A DNA stretch of 64,000 nucleotides from Saccoglossus kowalevskii. Lineage: Eukaryota; Hemichordata; Enteropneusta; Harrimaniidae. The stretch is taken from positions 90,992-154,991 of the forward strand of contig NW_003119430.1 of assembly GCF_000003605.2 (NCBI RefSeq). Direction: 5' to 3'. The position numbers and the translations under genes were made by a program. A model generated the notes under the pieces. That model had not been told where the DNA came from and searched no databases. It saw only the letters and a list, made by a program, of their open reading frames with translations. Below, piece after piece: positions 53,216 through 64,000 of this stretch (position 1 is the first letter of the stretch; every line of letters begins with the position of its first letter).

Positions 53216-56200
53216 AGATAATCATATGATTGATATATTAGAGAATATTTCCACCGAGTAAGCGACATGTGACGTTTGCCGTGTAAGTTAACTCAGATTA
53301 ATATTCATAGTAATGTTGTTCTGGGCACAATCATACTACTATCAAGTGAAACACAAAATATATGTGTATTGACATTGATACACGGAAAAATATTCAATTA
53401 AGTGTTGTTTGTGAGTCCGGAATTGTCATTTTTATTAATTGTGATGAGTTAAAGTGTGCCTTTTTAAATTCCCAGTCATGGATTCGAATTCACACAGCGG
53501 CGCTTCAAAATAGGCAAAGAATATATCAAATGTATGTTTTTATGAAGGCCCAAATGAAAATCAAAGTTGACTATAAGGGTGAGTTTGTGTCTTAATTGAT
53601 ATTACATGCACAGATAGTGACAAAGATATATTGTTATAAAGATAAATTCACGTGAAACTAGTGGGCATGTTTTCAATTATCCCACAGTCATGGTCGATAT
53701 AGGTTCTTGGAATTTGTAGCAGTATTTGCGGTTAACAAATTCAACAGTTGTATTTGCTAGAAATCTTTGTCGGATGTTTCTTGTGAATAGCCAAACATTA
53801 TTGGTAAAATCCATCGATTTGATTGTAATTTACAAATCATTATACGATTAATAATCACGATTATTCTACATGCACACTTGCTTGCCATTCTCTTGTTCAG
53901 CATTTAGGTCACTTTATATACATGTATAATGCAACTGTCACTGCATTTGCATTTCATGGTGTAGTAATGATGCATGACCGGATTTTAGGTTATTCAGACA
54001 ATACCCACAGAGCGTAAAATGCAAATACAGGTCATGGGCCAGGTTAGTGTATATATTGAAGCCTATAAATACATCTCAACAAATAATAAAATTTCAAATA
54101 AAACGTGTCAATGGTAGATTCATTTAATATACATAACCTGGCAGGGAGAAATTAGCATACATAGATGTTCGTAAGGTATCATCTGGGAATTGATTTTCAA
54201 GTGCGTATAGTATTCGCTCATCACACTTGAATACAGTTCAAGACTGTTACCGACACGTTTATACAGAAAGCCAACATTCGACGCAGAATTTCGGCAATAC
54301 TTCAACGATTAAACCTGGCAAGTAGTTGACTCATCTATATATTTCGGGGACATTTCAGTGATTATAAAACGACTAGCTACGAACTACGATGTAGTAATAA
54401 ATGTGGTCCCGAAATACGCAAATGAACTACATAATCGGAGTACAATAAATGATTGTACGCACTCACTGTCACATGTTAGCCAAGACTGAGATCTAAGCTG
54501 GATTAAACGTTTTTTTTTAAATAATACAAGTGTCGAACTAGCGCACCTAGCAGCATCACATTTCTTGCACGTTGCACCAGAGAAGCATCTATTCAAATAT
54601 ACAAAGTACTATAAATTATTTGCCGTATACTACACTGGGTTGTTTATTAGAAATGAGAGTAAGTACAGATATAGATGAAATAACACAACCACAATGATTT
54701 TTTCATATGTGACTTCATACTGTGTTCATTTATTTGGGACTGTACATTAGCCTTGAATAACACGAAATTTCGGAGCACGACTTACGTTCTATTTGCTTAT
54801 TAGTAACATCCTATAGTCACAGAGTCACTACTCTATTAAAATTACTGTGAAAGAAATTTCTAAGTTGAAATTAGACTATAGTTGAGCAATAATGAATTGA
54901 AATGGTGCTGACTGATTCATTTTGTACAGAAAAAGTAACATCCATGCATGTGAAGTCATTATATTATTGCGTTGCATTCGTTTTAATTAATTTAATCGAA
55001 CCACCTTCAGTGATAATACAATGTCCCGGGTCGATAACACGAAACGTGTCGTATGAGTTTTTTTCTCTTTTTTTTCACGCAATTTCTGCGCAAACAGCCT
55101 TTAAAAATTTAGTTAAGCCTTAGGCGTGTGACAGATAGGAAATTAATATATTGGAAAAGCTAGTCTGGTGAAGTTGAAAAAATCACAAGTTCCTTTGTAT
55201 TAGTAATAACGTTGTATGCGAGACAGTTGATAATTTTATTATATTTTTTTAATATCTTTAGAGTACGTACATTGTTTATTATAGTAGTCATGTAATTTGC
55301 ATATCCACGAAAACACAAGTTTATTTAATAAAATCAATAATATAATATTTGTTATTCATCAAGTTATGAATTGAGAATAGTGCATTGTGGGCAATCATAC
55401 CAAATGTGATGGATGACGTAATGTGATAACCGCTAGTTCGTTTATCTGACTATTGAGCAGTAGCCTGATGAGTTCTGATTGACTCAAGGAAAACATTTGG
55501 CGACATGAAACCGACGTAAATTGATCAGTAATGAAACCATGCGTCATCACATTGACAATAAAAAAATAACACGCACATCCCCTATTTCATTTGCATTTGC
55601 TGAGGCCACACGTGTTTGTTCAATATGGTGGACAAAGTCATAGTTGAGAGATATATGTGACGTTATCGACTTCAACGATGAGTTAACTAATCACAATAAT
55701 CACAGTAATGAGTCACGTAACAACAATATACATATATATATATGAATAATATAGTCAAGACTGAATACAAAAAGACAGCCATTATTATATAAAAACTATT
55801 ATATTGTCGTGTAACACTGATTTAATCTCATGAATAAAGAATATAAATAATTATAAATTAGCTTTCGCACCCTCGCGTTGAAATATATTATTCTACATAG
55901 TTGAGTGGAAATATGTTTGATATTAATGTTATTGATTGATTACAACCACGCGAGTCGTCAACAGGAATATATAACACATTTTTTTCCGTAGTCGACGTTA
56001 TAGTTTCGTGCGCACAGGTCATATTAAGTCGTTTACAGTGAACTAGACCAAGAATTGACCTTCGCTCAATAGCGGCCTATTTCGTTGTATATACTTAAAT
56101 TGTGCCCTAAATTCAGTTCAGTGACACGGAGAATCATCTTCCGGATATCAGTTATATAAATTGTTCCTCCCAACATTGCACACCATAAATGTAGCTCAAA

Positions 56201-58149
56201 CTGTGAATTTATAAATTTTAATGCGCGCTCTGTGATGAATGCGTTTATATCGTAGGTCGATATTATAGTTATCGCCTCAGTAAGCTTACAATATCTCGCA
56301 CCTACAATGCAAACACGAACTATAATGTCATTGACAGTGAAGTGTTGTTTTGAATTGTTGTTATACTACAATTCCTATTGCGTGTTGTTGTGCAATAATG
56401 TTGAATTAATTCAAATATCAAGACAATTTCTTATATTGTTTTCTAAATTTGCTTTGTCAAGTTAGACAGATTGTTACCGAAATCAATTTCATTGGCAATA
56501 TCTGGATATATTTATTAGAATACTGTAGAATACTTAATTTTTGCTTGGAATTTATTTTCGCTACTTTTGCTGTAGGGATGCTTCAGTGAAAATAAAATCC
56601 AGCGAATATACTTTTTTTCCTATATGTCACATTCAACTCATCAAAAATCAGTGAAAGTAAATTCCATACAAAACACTCAAAAAGTCTTTTCAGCGAAAAT
56701 TAATTCCAGCTAAAATAAAGTCTTCTACAGTAATACAGGTATATGTATTCGGTGTTCTTGTTATATGCTTTTAAGTCCATTTTACCCATACTAATATGGC
56801 GGTTTAAAAAAATGAAATGACTTTAGAAAACTCAATTAAATCACGTTTCAACTGTTTCAACCTTATAAAAAATTAACAGATTTGCTGGCACTACACTATT
56901 CTATGTAACAAGCCAAATAAATATATACTCATTGCTATTTGAACGAAGGTCCAATGCTGGTATTTTCACAATTCACACATGGGTTTAAATAAATCTCGAC
57001 CAGTATAAGCGAATATAACGCAGCTACTAGTGATTGTCGTGATAACAATACAAATGAATAACTTGTGAAAAAGAAACTTTCGGAAAGTATGGTCTCAAGC
57101 AAATTCGTAAGAAATGAGACCCGAACTTGACCTTACCTTAGGTCTACGTTCATTCAAACTATTAAACAAAGCACAAAACAAAATAGATACAAAATAGCCA
57201 CGAATGAAGATATACCCGGCATTTTTAGGGTCAAGTATTATCATTGGAAAGTTGTTTTGATCAAAGGTCATTGACTTTCGATACTTTTAGAGTGTTTTTA
57301 TACATAGCTATATATAGTACACAAATTGTAATAATATTGCACAATGCCACGCATATTAATTAGAATGATGGCGCACAAACACGTGGCCATTGGCCGTATA
57401 ATATATACATATCACGTTTAAAACACAACACTCTCTGCCTTACTTGCATTATAATGCAGATCCGATAGCGACAAATAAATGGTTACTTGTTATTCCTCAG
57501 GTACTCAATACAAGAATGGTATGATAATATATTGGCTCATGGCGTATTGTATATGCTACTTTAACTCAAAGTGCCTGTGTTCATTCTTTGTGAATGTTTG
57601 AAGCAAAAATAACAATAAGAACCAAACAAAACTAATATGCAGACTACATATAATAAAATCAGTAGAAGTAAGATATATTTACCTCATGGTATAAATAATG
57701 TAATGTCAGGTAATTAGAATAAAAAGAGCACAAGGGCACCGGTTATATATCATTCTTAGTCTTAATCAAAGAAGTGAAATTGATAACCTCTGCAAAAAGG
57801 TGTAAGTGTTTTAAATTCATTTTATTTATCTATATTAAATCTACCTTGAGATTTGTATTGTACATTCGCGTCAAATAACTGTGATTTGTGTAACTTTTTC
57901 TTGAATATGATTCGATCATTTAACAATGTACGACTGCCCACATTCACACAACTTGATTTTTTGTGATTTTTTAATTTGCTATGACTCAAAGCATTCGACA
58001 TTTTCTGGATTGTCAACATGACGGTACGCATAAATATTTTTTATTTGGTAACCGCCGCAATCAGACCTCGACAGATACGACAACTACACATCCCATACAC
58101 AGTGGAATGATATGATACTTCACACAATGAGCATACACGTACCATATTT
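53216..58149. other. Upstream region of receptor B and intergenic DNA
   Basis: Should include the receptor B intron and first exon, neither of which could be located. Only short chance frames are present. No promoter is assigned. Confidence 0.5.
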
Positions 58150-58560
58150 GTATACATGTTGTAAGTTCGTGTGTCCTACAAATTTCAATGAGGCGCGGAA
58201 TACAAGAAAAGCAATTGCTAAATTAAAAGATAATGGATATCATATGCACATACACGAACAAATAAACATGAAACGCGGAATTCGGACAAGTAATTACTAC
58301 ACGTGCGTCTCACCAGTGCAGAGAAAAGCTTCCGTTACGCTATAAGGCACTACCCATATATCTGAAAGACATTCCATCCAATGCCACCACTGACGTCAGT
58401 CCCTTTATAAATTCGCTTAAGCCCAATTTATTTCCCACTATGGGTCGTTGTGGTTTACTTCTAAACAATTTTGTTATGACACAGTTACAAACGAGTAGGC
58501 TCGCTGCATCATACTGTATATAACGTGTTGGTGCACAATGTTTGAATATAAATTGAATTG
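58150..58560 (+). pseudogene. Possible LINE ORF2 3'-end remnant
   Basis: Forward frames give a run of basic sequence, then YKALPIYLKDIPSNATTDVS and PFINSLKPNLF. This resembles the extreme C-terminus of many LINE ORF2 proteins (W/Y-N-LP, several residues, F-LK-L). The preceding 77-codon frame is shifted relative to it. No reverse-transcriptase motif is visible, so assignment to a LINE is tentative. Confidence 0.3.
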
Positions 58561-59190
58561 ATCGATTGTATTGATTTATTATTTACATCACTCTGCCGTT
58601 AGTATATGCTGAAAGCAAAAGGCGTTAAGAATTATTGAACGAATTGAACCTTTACATGTAAATAAATATGTGTACGTGTTGCTGTAAATCTCACCACATT
58701 GCGATACCTGAAGAGTAACATTTACCTGAATAATCATGTATCGAATTAACACAAATAGGTTACATGTGAACAATGCATCTGAATTTCGTAATAAGATATA
58801 TACTGTTTTTTTTAAAATACTATATATAATAGGCCGTCTGTATTCTAACAAACCCCAAGTATAAATTTGTAATAGGGCTTTGAATTCCCAAGTTATATCG
58901 ATCCATGCCATTGACATTCACTTGTAAAATATGCTGTACAACATCAATACTGACAAGAATATAAAGTAGGCAAATAATCACTAGCTGGCGAAGTCGAAGT
59001 GGTTCCCACGCATCGATACACTCCGATTTTAATACACGTGCTTGAATTTGAGAGTGTTTTTTTGTTAAAGATAATCGACGTATTTGCATGAGTTTTCAAG
59101 TGTTTTTCTCCTCGGAAAAGCCTCTCAAAGGCAAATTAATCTAACATTACAGTTGACACTTGCGATGGTAGAATTGGTTCTTTCATAAAA

Positions 59191-59545
59191 NNNNNNNNNN
59201 NNNNNNNNNNNNNNNNNNNNNNNNNNNNNNNNNNNNNNNNNNNNNNNNNNNNNNNNNNNNNNNNNNNNNNNNNNNNNNNNNNNNNNNNNNNNNNNNNNNN
59301 NNNNNNNNNNNNNNNNNNNNNNNNNNNNNNNNNNNNNNNNNNNNNNNNNNNNNNNNNNNNNNNNNNNNNNNNNNNNNNNNNNNNNNNNNNNNNNNNNNNN
59401 NNNNNNNNNNNNNNNNNNNNNNNNNNNNNNNNNNNNNNNNNNNNNNNNNNNNNNNNNNNNNNNNNNNNNNNNNNNNNNNNNNNNNNNNNNNNNNNNNNNN
59501 NNNNNNNNNNNNNNNNNNNNNNNNNNNNNNNNNNNNNNNNNNNNN
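59191..59545. other. Assembly gap (355 N)
   Basis: A run of N. The right edge enters directly into a CTACA satellite, which suggests the gap is an unresolved tandem repeat. Confidence 0.99.
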
Positions 59546-59583
59546 CTACACTACACTACACTACACTACACTACACTACACTA
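59546..59583. repeat. CTACA pentanucleotide satellite at gap edge
   Basis: About 7.5 perfect CTACA units continue directly out of the gap, so the true array is longer than shown. Confidence 0.95.
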
Positions 59584-62400
59584 AAAAATATTTTCATATC
59601 ATTGAAATACGTTCTATACCTACACATTTTGTGACATTTGTTAATGAAGTCGTTCTCCACAAATCCCTTGGTTCAATGATTTTGATGAAAAGTGAGAATG
59701 TGAAAAAAAAATGGTTAAACTAACATCAGCTCGTTTGGCATACAGTCTGATAGAAAAAATATAAAAACCTAATTATAAATCTCAAAATCAGCCGGACACA
59801 TCATTCACTATTTGTGTGATTGTTGATTGAAAGTATATCCGAATATGAAATTACAGGATTTGGCTTCTATGTACATTTTGTATTTCGAAATTTCAGCATC
59901 ATACAAAAAAGACAAACAACTTGCTAACAATGGAGTTAACATTATTTAATTTGTAATTTCATCGCAAATATATTCATCAAACTGAACAAATTTGTTGTCA
60001 AACAACAATTTAGTGTACTCATACTGCTGTCTTTAGCGCAGAAACATTCCTTAAAGTTTTGTTTTAATGAAGTATGTAACATTTTACCAAAGTATATATG
60101 TTTGTCACAATTGCAGGCACTTTTATTTAAAACATGCAAGATGGATAATGTTCGTAATAAGTAACTTAAATTGAGCATGCGGCATAGTGGTGTACATTTG
60201 ATCTTTATTTTAAGTTGTCAAATGCTCGTCTGAAATCAATACCTACAAGTAACATTACAGTAATGTTTGTCACATTTGGATGATCCAGCAAAGAATCAAG
60301 CTTTGTATGTTTTATGGAGTTTGGGAACCCAATATAAGCTGGAAAATTATTCCATTTCTTTTTTGATAGAAACGTTTACATTTGGATAAATTGCGATTGT
60401 CGAACCTAAACGAGAGAGAATACCTACTGTGGGTAATTTACCAATCGTTACGCGGACCAAGCAATAGTTGCATTTAAGCAGTGGTTTGTAGAATTGTATT
60501 TCCAACGTAATAGACAATTGTTCATTAATTGGCGTAGCGTGGTTCTAATACTATCACTATACACTGCATATATAATCAGCATACCAAAGTAACGACAAGA
60601 TGCTCTCGTTTTGTGGTCTATAGATATACTATGAATATTACAAATACCACACTATTACTATGGCATGGATTTATCGATTTCGTCTGGAAAGATATTGAGA
60701 GTAAGTCTGTAATCAAATTGTGTGTTCTATCTGTATTTGGGAAATTGGTCAATTATGTGAAAAAACACGTTTATGGATAATTTACAGATCTAGACAGACA
60801 GCATAATAATTGGACAATCCAACTATTGCTTCACTCCTAATAGAAACATTTACAAATTGCGGGATTCGAGAGTAAAATTCTTTCCTAATGACTTGCTAAT
60901 GCAGATGGTAAAAGATATTTAAGCTGACTTTTGGGTCTAATAGCATTACACTAAAAATGTATTTATTGAAAATACGTCTCCGTGTGTTTGTACCAATTAC
61001 AAGCAAGCATAGACAGTCGCGGCTGTCATTCATAATCATCCCTGAAACATGAAATATTATTATTCTTTTTATATATCCATTATATTTAATTACATGAGCA
61101 CGTAGCATTATGACATTACTATGTTTGCATTAACAATAACATGCAATTAGAGTAGACGTAAGATCATCCAGTAAATTTACCGAACTGTTTGCTTTACACC
61201 TGATCGCATTGTGTATACGAATAGAAAATATCCATTATTTATAAAATGATAAGTGAACAGAAAAAAAACAAGCCGAAGCGAATGAACGTTTTACAGAATA
61301 CTAACAATTCAGCAACACTGGAATAATTGTTTCTTTCGGCACATAAAACAAACTATGTTTTAAAAAGCGTATAATTGTAAAACTGTGCTAAGATAAAACA
61401 ACCGGACTGTATTAGTACTTACTTTAACGGATTGCCCGTGTATCACTTGTCCGTCCTAGTAACTGCAAATGAACGTCTAGAAATCGGTACGGAATATATA
61501 AAGCAGGTAACCATAGAAACTACTGTGAGTCGATGTGATTGGTTTGACTGGACGTGGATAGTGATGTAAAAATAGCAACAAAATCTGAATCCATGGTGAT
61601 TTTTGAAACGCAATTCTTTCAAAATTGGGAGAATTCACTCGATTTTGCAATTAATTGTAAGATCAACACTGATACAGCAGGGTTTGCATATGAAGCAACC
61701 GGAAATATATTAAACGATAATATTTAGTAAGTGACACTAGTTGCAGTATTTTTTCCCATTACTAATGAAATGTCGTTCTGAATAATTTGAATGATTCTAC
61801 CAAAAATTTAATTATTTTGTTGAATCTAATTCAACTCTTCTGGCTGCCTGATTGATGTTACTATATTACAATATCACTTAGTTGACTGAATTGCTGCCCC
61901 TGACACAGGACAAAAGGTTGACGAGTGTTCTACTAACACAATTTAGACACGAATGAGTTTTTCAATTTATATTTCATCTGTGAGGTAATAACAGTGTCAT
62001 AATAACAAATGCATGGGTGCATAATTTCAATTGAAATCATCTTCTTTAACTATAAAAAAAATCAGCTCGCATAGCGTTTGTCATAAGAGTTATTACAATA
62101 TACTAATTTATGTGAACATTATCATAATGCCCACTTAACACTGTCAGCATCCTTTATTCTATGTTTTTGTCATATTAACTCATACCTTGCAAATAGAAGT
62201 GTGCATGGAATCATGGGGGAAAACAGTTTACGATCTACTGACTTGCCTACGTGGGACAGCTGATGACAAGACCACATTCTAATTGGAAATGTGGAAACCC
62301 AGATGGTTTTGAATTTTACCTATAAACTGGACAGTTGCGGTCTTTAATTTCATTGCGTACCCTGTGTTATTGCTGCGATATTGTAAGACAAGTGATACAG
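59584..62400. other. Intergenic, no gene recognised
   Basis: AT-rich with frames of 78 codons or fewer and no recognisable motif. Confidence 0.6.
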
Positions 62401-62410
62401 GCTACAACCA

Positions 62411-62760
62411 TCATTCTGTGAGACTTGTATGAACTGCACTGCGATCTCCTACTTTCAGAGTGCCCTCCAGAATAACAACGCTCCTATGCAAGCAAAACTC
62501 ATGTATTTCTTCGTTGTTGTGTTGCAGAAACCATTGACTGTCATCCATTTCCACATCCTGAAACTCTGAGTTATCACCAATGCAAACTTCCCTTGGCAAA
62601 CCCCTATTCATTCACTAACGAATGCGACTTTGGGGGAATCTTTGTTAAGGTCCGCAGGTGCTTGTGTTCGACCGAGCCTGGTTGACGCCAGGATAGCGCA
62701 TTAAAATTGCAGAGAGATGGCCACACAGCCCTGTCATGTAGTCCCAAACATGAATATGAC
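62411..62760 (-). other. GC-richer patch with a 66-codon open frame, unassigned
   Basis: The - strand frame at 62,411-62,611 reads MNRGLPREVCIGDNSEFQDV and continues hydrophilic. Sequence to about 62.76 kb stays GC-richer, with open stretches in other frames. No family is recognised; an old transposon piece is as likely as an exon. Confidence 0.25.
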
Positions 62761-64000
62761 TTCTGTAGCAAATGCACTATGTGTCAGCACTAGCACTTGA
62801 AATTTGCACATACAAAAAAAAGTCAGGAGAGACAACGGTGACATTCAATGTCCAGAACTGTCGCCTGGCACAAAAATATTATTTAAAAAAAAAAATATTT
62901 TAGTGACTTTATTCATTGTATTTTTCCGTGCTTTATTTCTTGTAATTAGTTTGAGAGGTATTAAAGCCAGAAGCTTTGACTCGATATTTTGATGTATGTG
63001 TATTTCATCTTCGATAATATAGTCTTTCTACCCCATTCTATCAGTGAAAGAACCCCATATCTAGTGTGAGTTGTGTGGTTGGCTCTCAATAGCAACAAGT
63101 AGGCCTTACACTGTGACAAATATAGATACAGGTTAAGCAGACGGTAAATTTATAAATTTAATACTAAACTACGTAACGTGTCACATATTGATGATTATGA
63201 TTAAACCGGACACAGTGGCAACGTGTCAGTATTTTTGAAGCTGGCAGAAAGTACTCTTTTCTTTCTTTACATTTCATTTCACCAATTTCTTTTTGTCCAT
63301 GTATTATTCACGCGCGAAAAAAAGATAAAATTGTCATATTTCTAATATCGAGTAGCGTATCCAATTTGTAGAGTCACACCATTATACAGACAATTATAGA
63401 AATATTGTGGACGTTAATCTCTTTCTCTCCAAGATATAACTGCCATCATAATTAACTCATTAAACGCTCGTTGACACATGATTCGCGAAAAAAGAGTGGA
63501 CATAAAATAACGAAGAGTCATTGCAAACTGACAGGGGATTGTGCTTGTCCCGTGGATCTTTGTGCATCACCAAATAATAAAGACGCACAATATGTACAAT
63601 GGATGTAAAGACGGTACATATACTAGGGTTGTATTCACATTTACTCCTACGCCAGTTTAATCTCTGACTTCCTCAATTACTGCTAGGTTGCTCACAAAAA
63701 AAGCAAATTATTGTCGCTTACAGTTGGTAACGCCCTGAAAGATGTTGTACAATACAATTGGCGGCTTTGGACAACGTCCCATCATAGGTTGTATGTTGCT
63801 ATACAGATATGATTGTTGTAAGATCATTGGATGAACATTTAAATAATACTAAAGTGTACAATAGTCAACCGTACATGTACAACATAATGGATATGAGTAA
63901 AACATAAAATGAATAATGTAATACAATTTTTTTCTGAACTACAAGCTTGAATTACCGAACTGTGAATTTGAATAAATTGATGTCTGTTCTCTAAGTTCTC
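62761..64000. other. Intergenic, no gene recognised
   Basis: No convincing gene, repeat or RNA to the end of the window. Confidence 0.6.

Overview
This window looks like invertebrate animal nuclear DNA. It is AT-rich and almost gene-free, carries LINE, MITE and minisatellite debris, and its only convincing genes are two class A G-protein-coupled receptors with a splice acceptor just 5' of the start codon. No bacterial operon, ribosome binding site or CRISPR structure is visible. The style of the LINE tail and the single-coding-exon receptors would suit a marine invertebrate deuterostome such as a hemichordate or lancelet. That placement is an impression, not a demonstration.

Layout. 1-11.5 kb is AT-rich intergenic DNA with a 27-bp minisatellite near 4.4 kb. 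Receptor gene A lies at 11.53-12.64 kb on the + strand. 12.6-18 kb is intergenic, with a GT microsatellite and an 80-bp duplication near 16.7-17.1 kb. A decayed, internally deleted LINE lies at about 17.95-19.93 kb on the - strand. 20-52 kb is a long desert. It holds one half (25.1-26.4 kb) of an old duplication whose other half is at 48.8-50.5 kb, a doubtful LTR-like fossil at 27.8-28.2 kb, a MITE with terminal inverted repeats at 31.8-32.2 kb and a partial relative at 40.4 kb. It also holds a 162-bp TTAA-flanked MITE at 41.25 kb, a 22-bp minisatellite at 41.7 kb, a PIF/Harbinger-like transposase remnant at 43.1-43.5 kb, a 240-bp tandem duplication at 44.4-44.9 kb, a CpG-richer patch at 46.3-46.9 kb and a 76-bp minisatellite at 51.0-51.6 kb. 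Receptor gene B lies at 52.07-53.18 kb on the - strand, convergent with gene A. 53-64 kb is intergenic, with a possible LINE 3' remnant near 58.3 kb and an assembly gap (59,191-59,545) that ends in a CTACA satellite.

Biology. The two receptors are both 369 residues, differ at 40 positions (about 89% identity) and share the same position of the 5' splice acceptor, so they are recent paralogues. Both keep the hallmarks of a peptide-type rhodopsin-family receptor. They resemble the QRFP/RFamide group most, but the ligand cannot be told from sequence. Gene B has DRF in place of DRY at the end of TM3. I found no clearly new multi-gene system. The receptor pair and the MITE/minisatellite structures are the parts most worth a second look.
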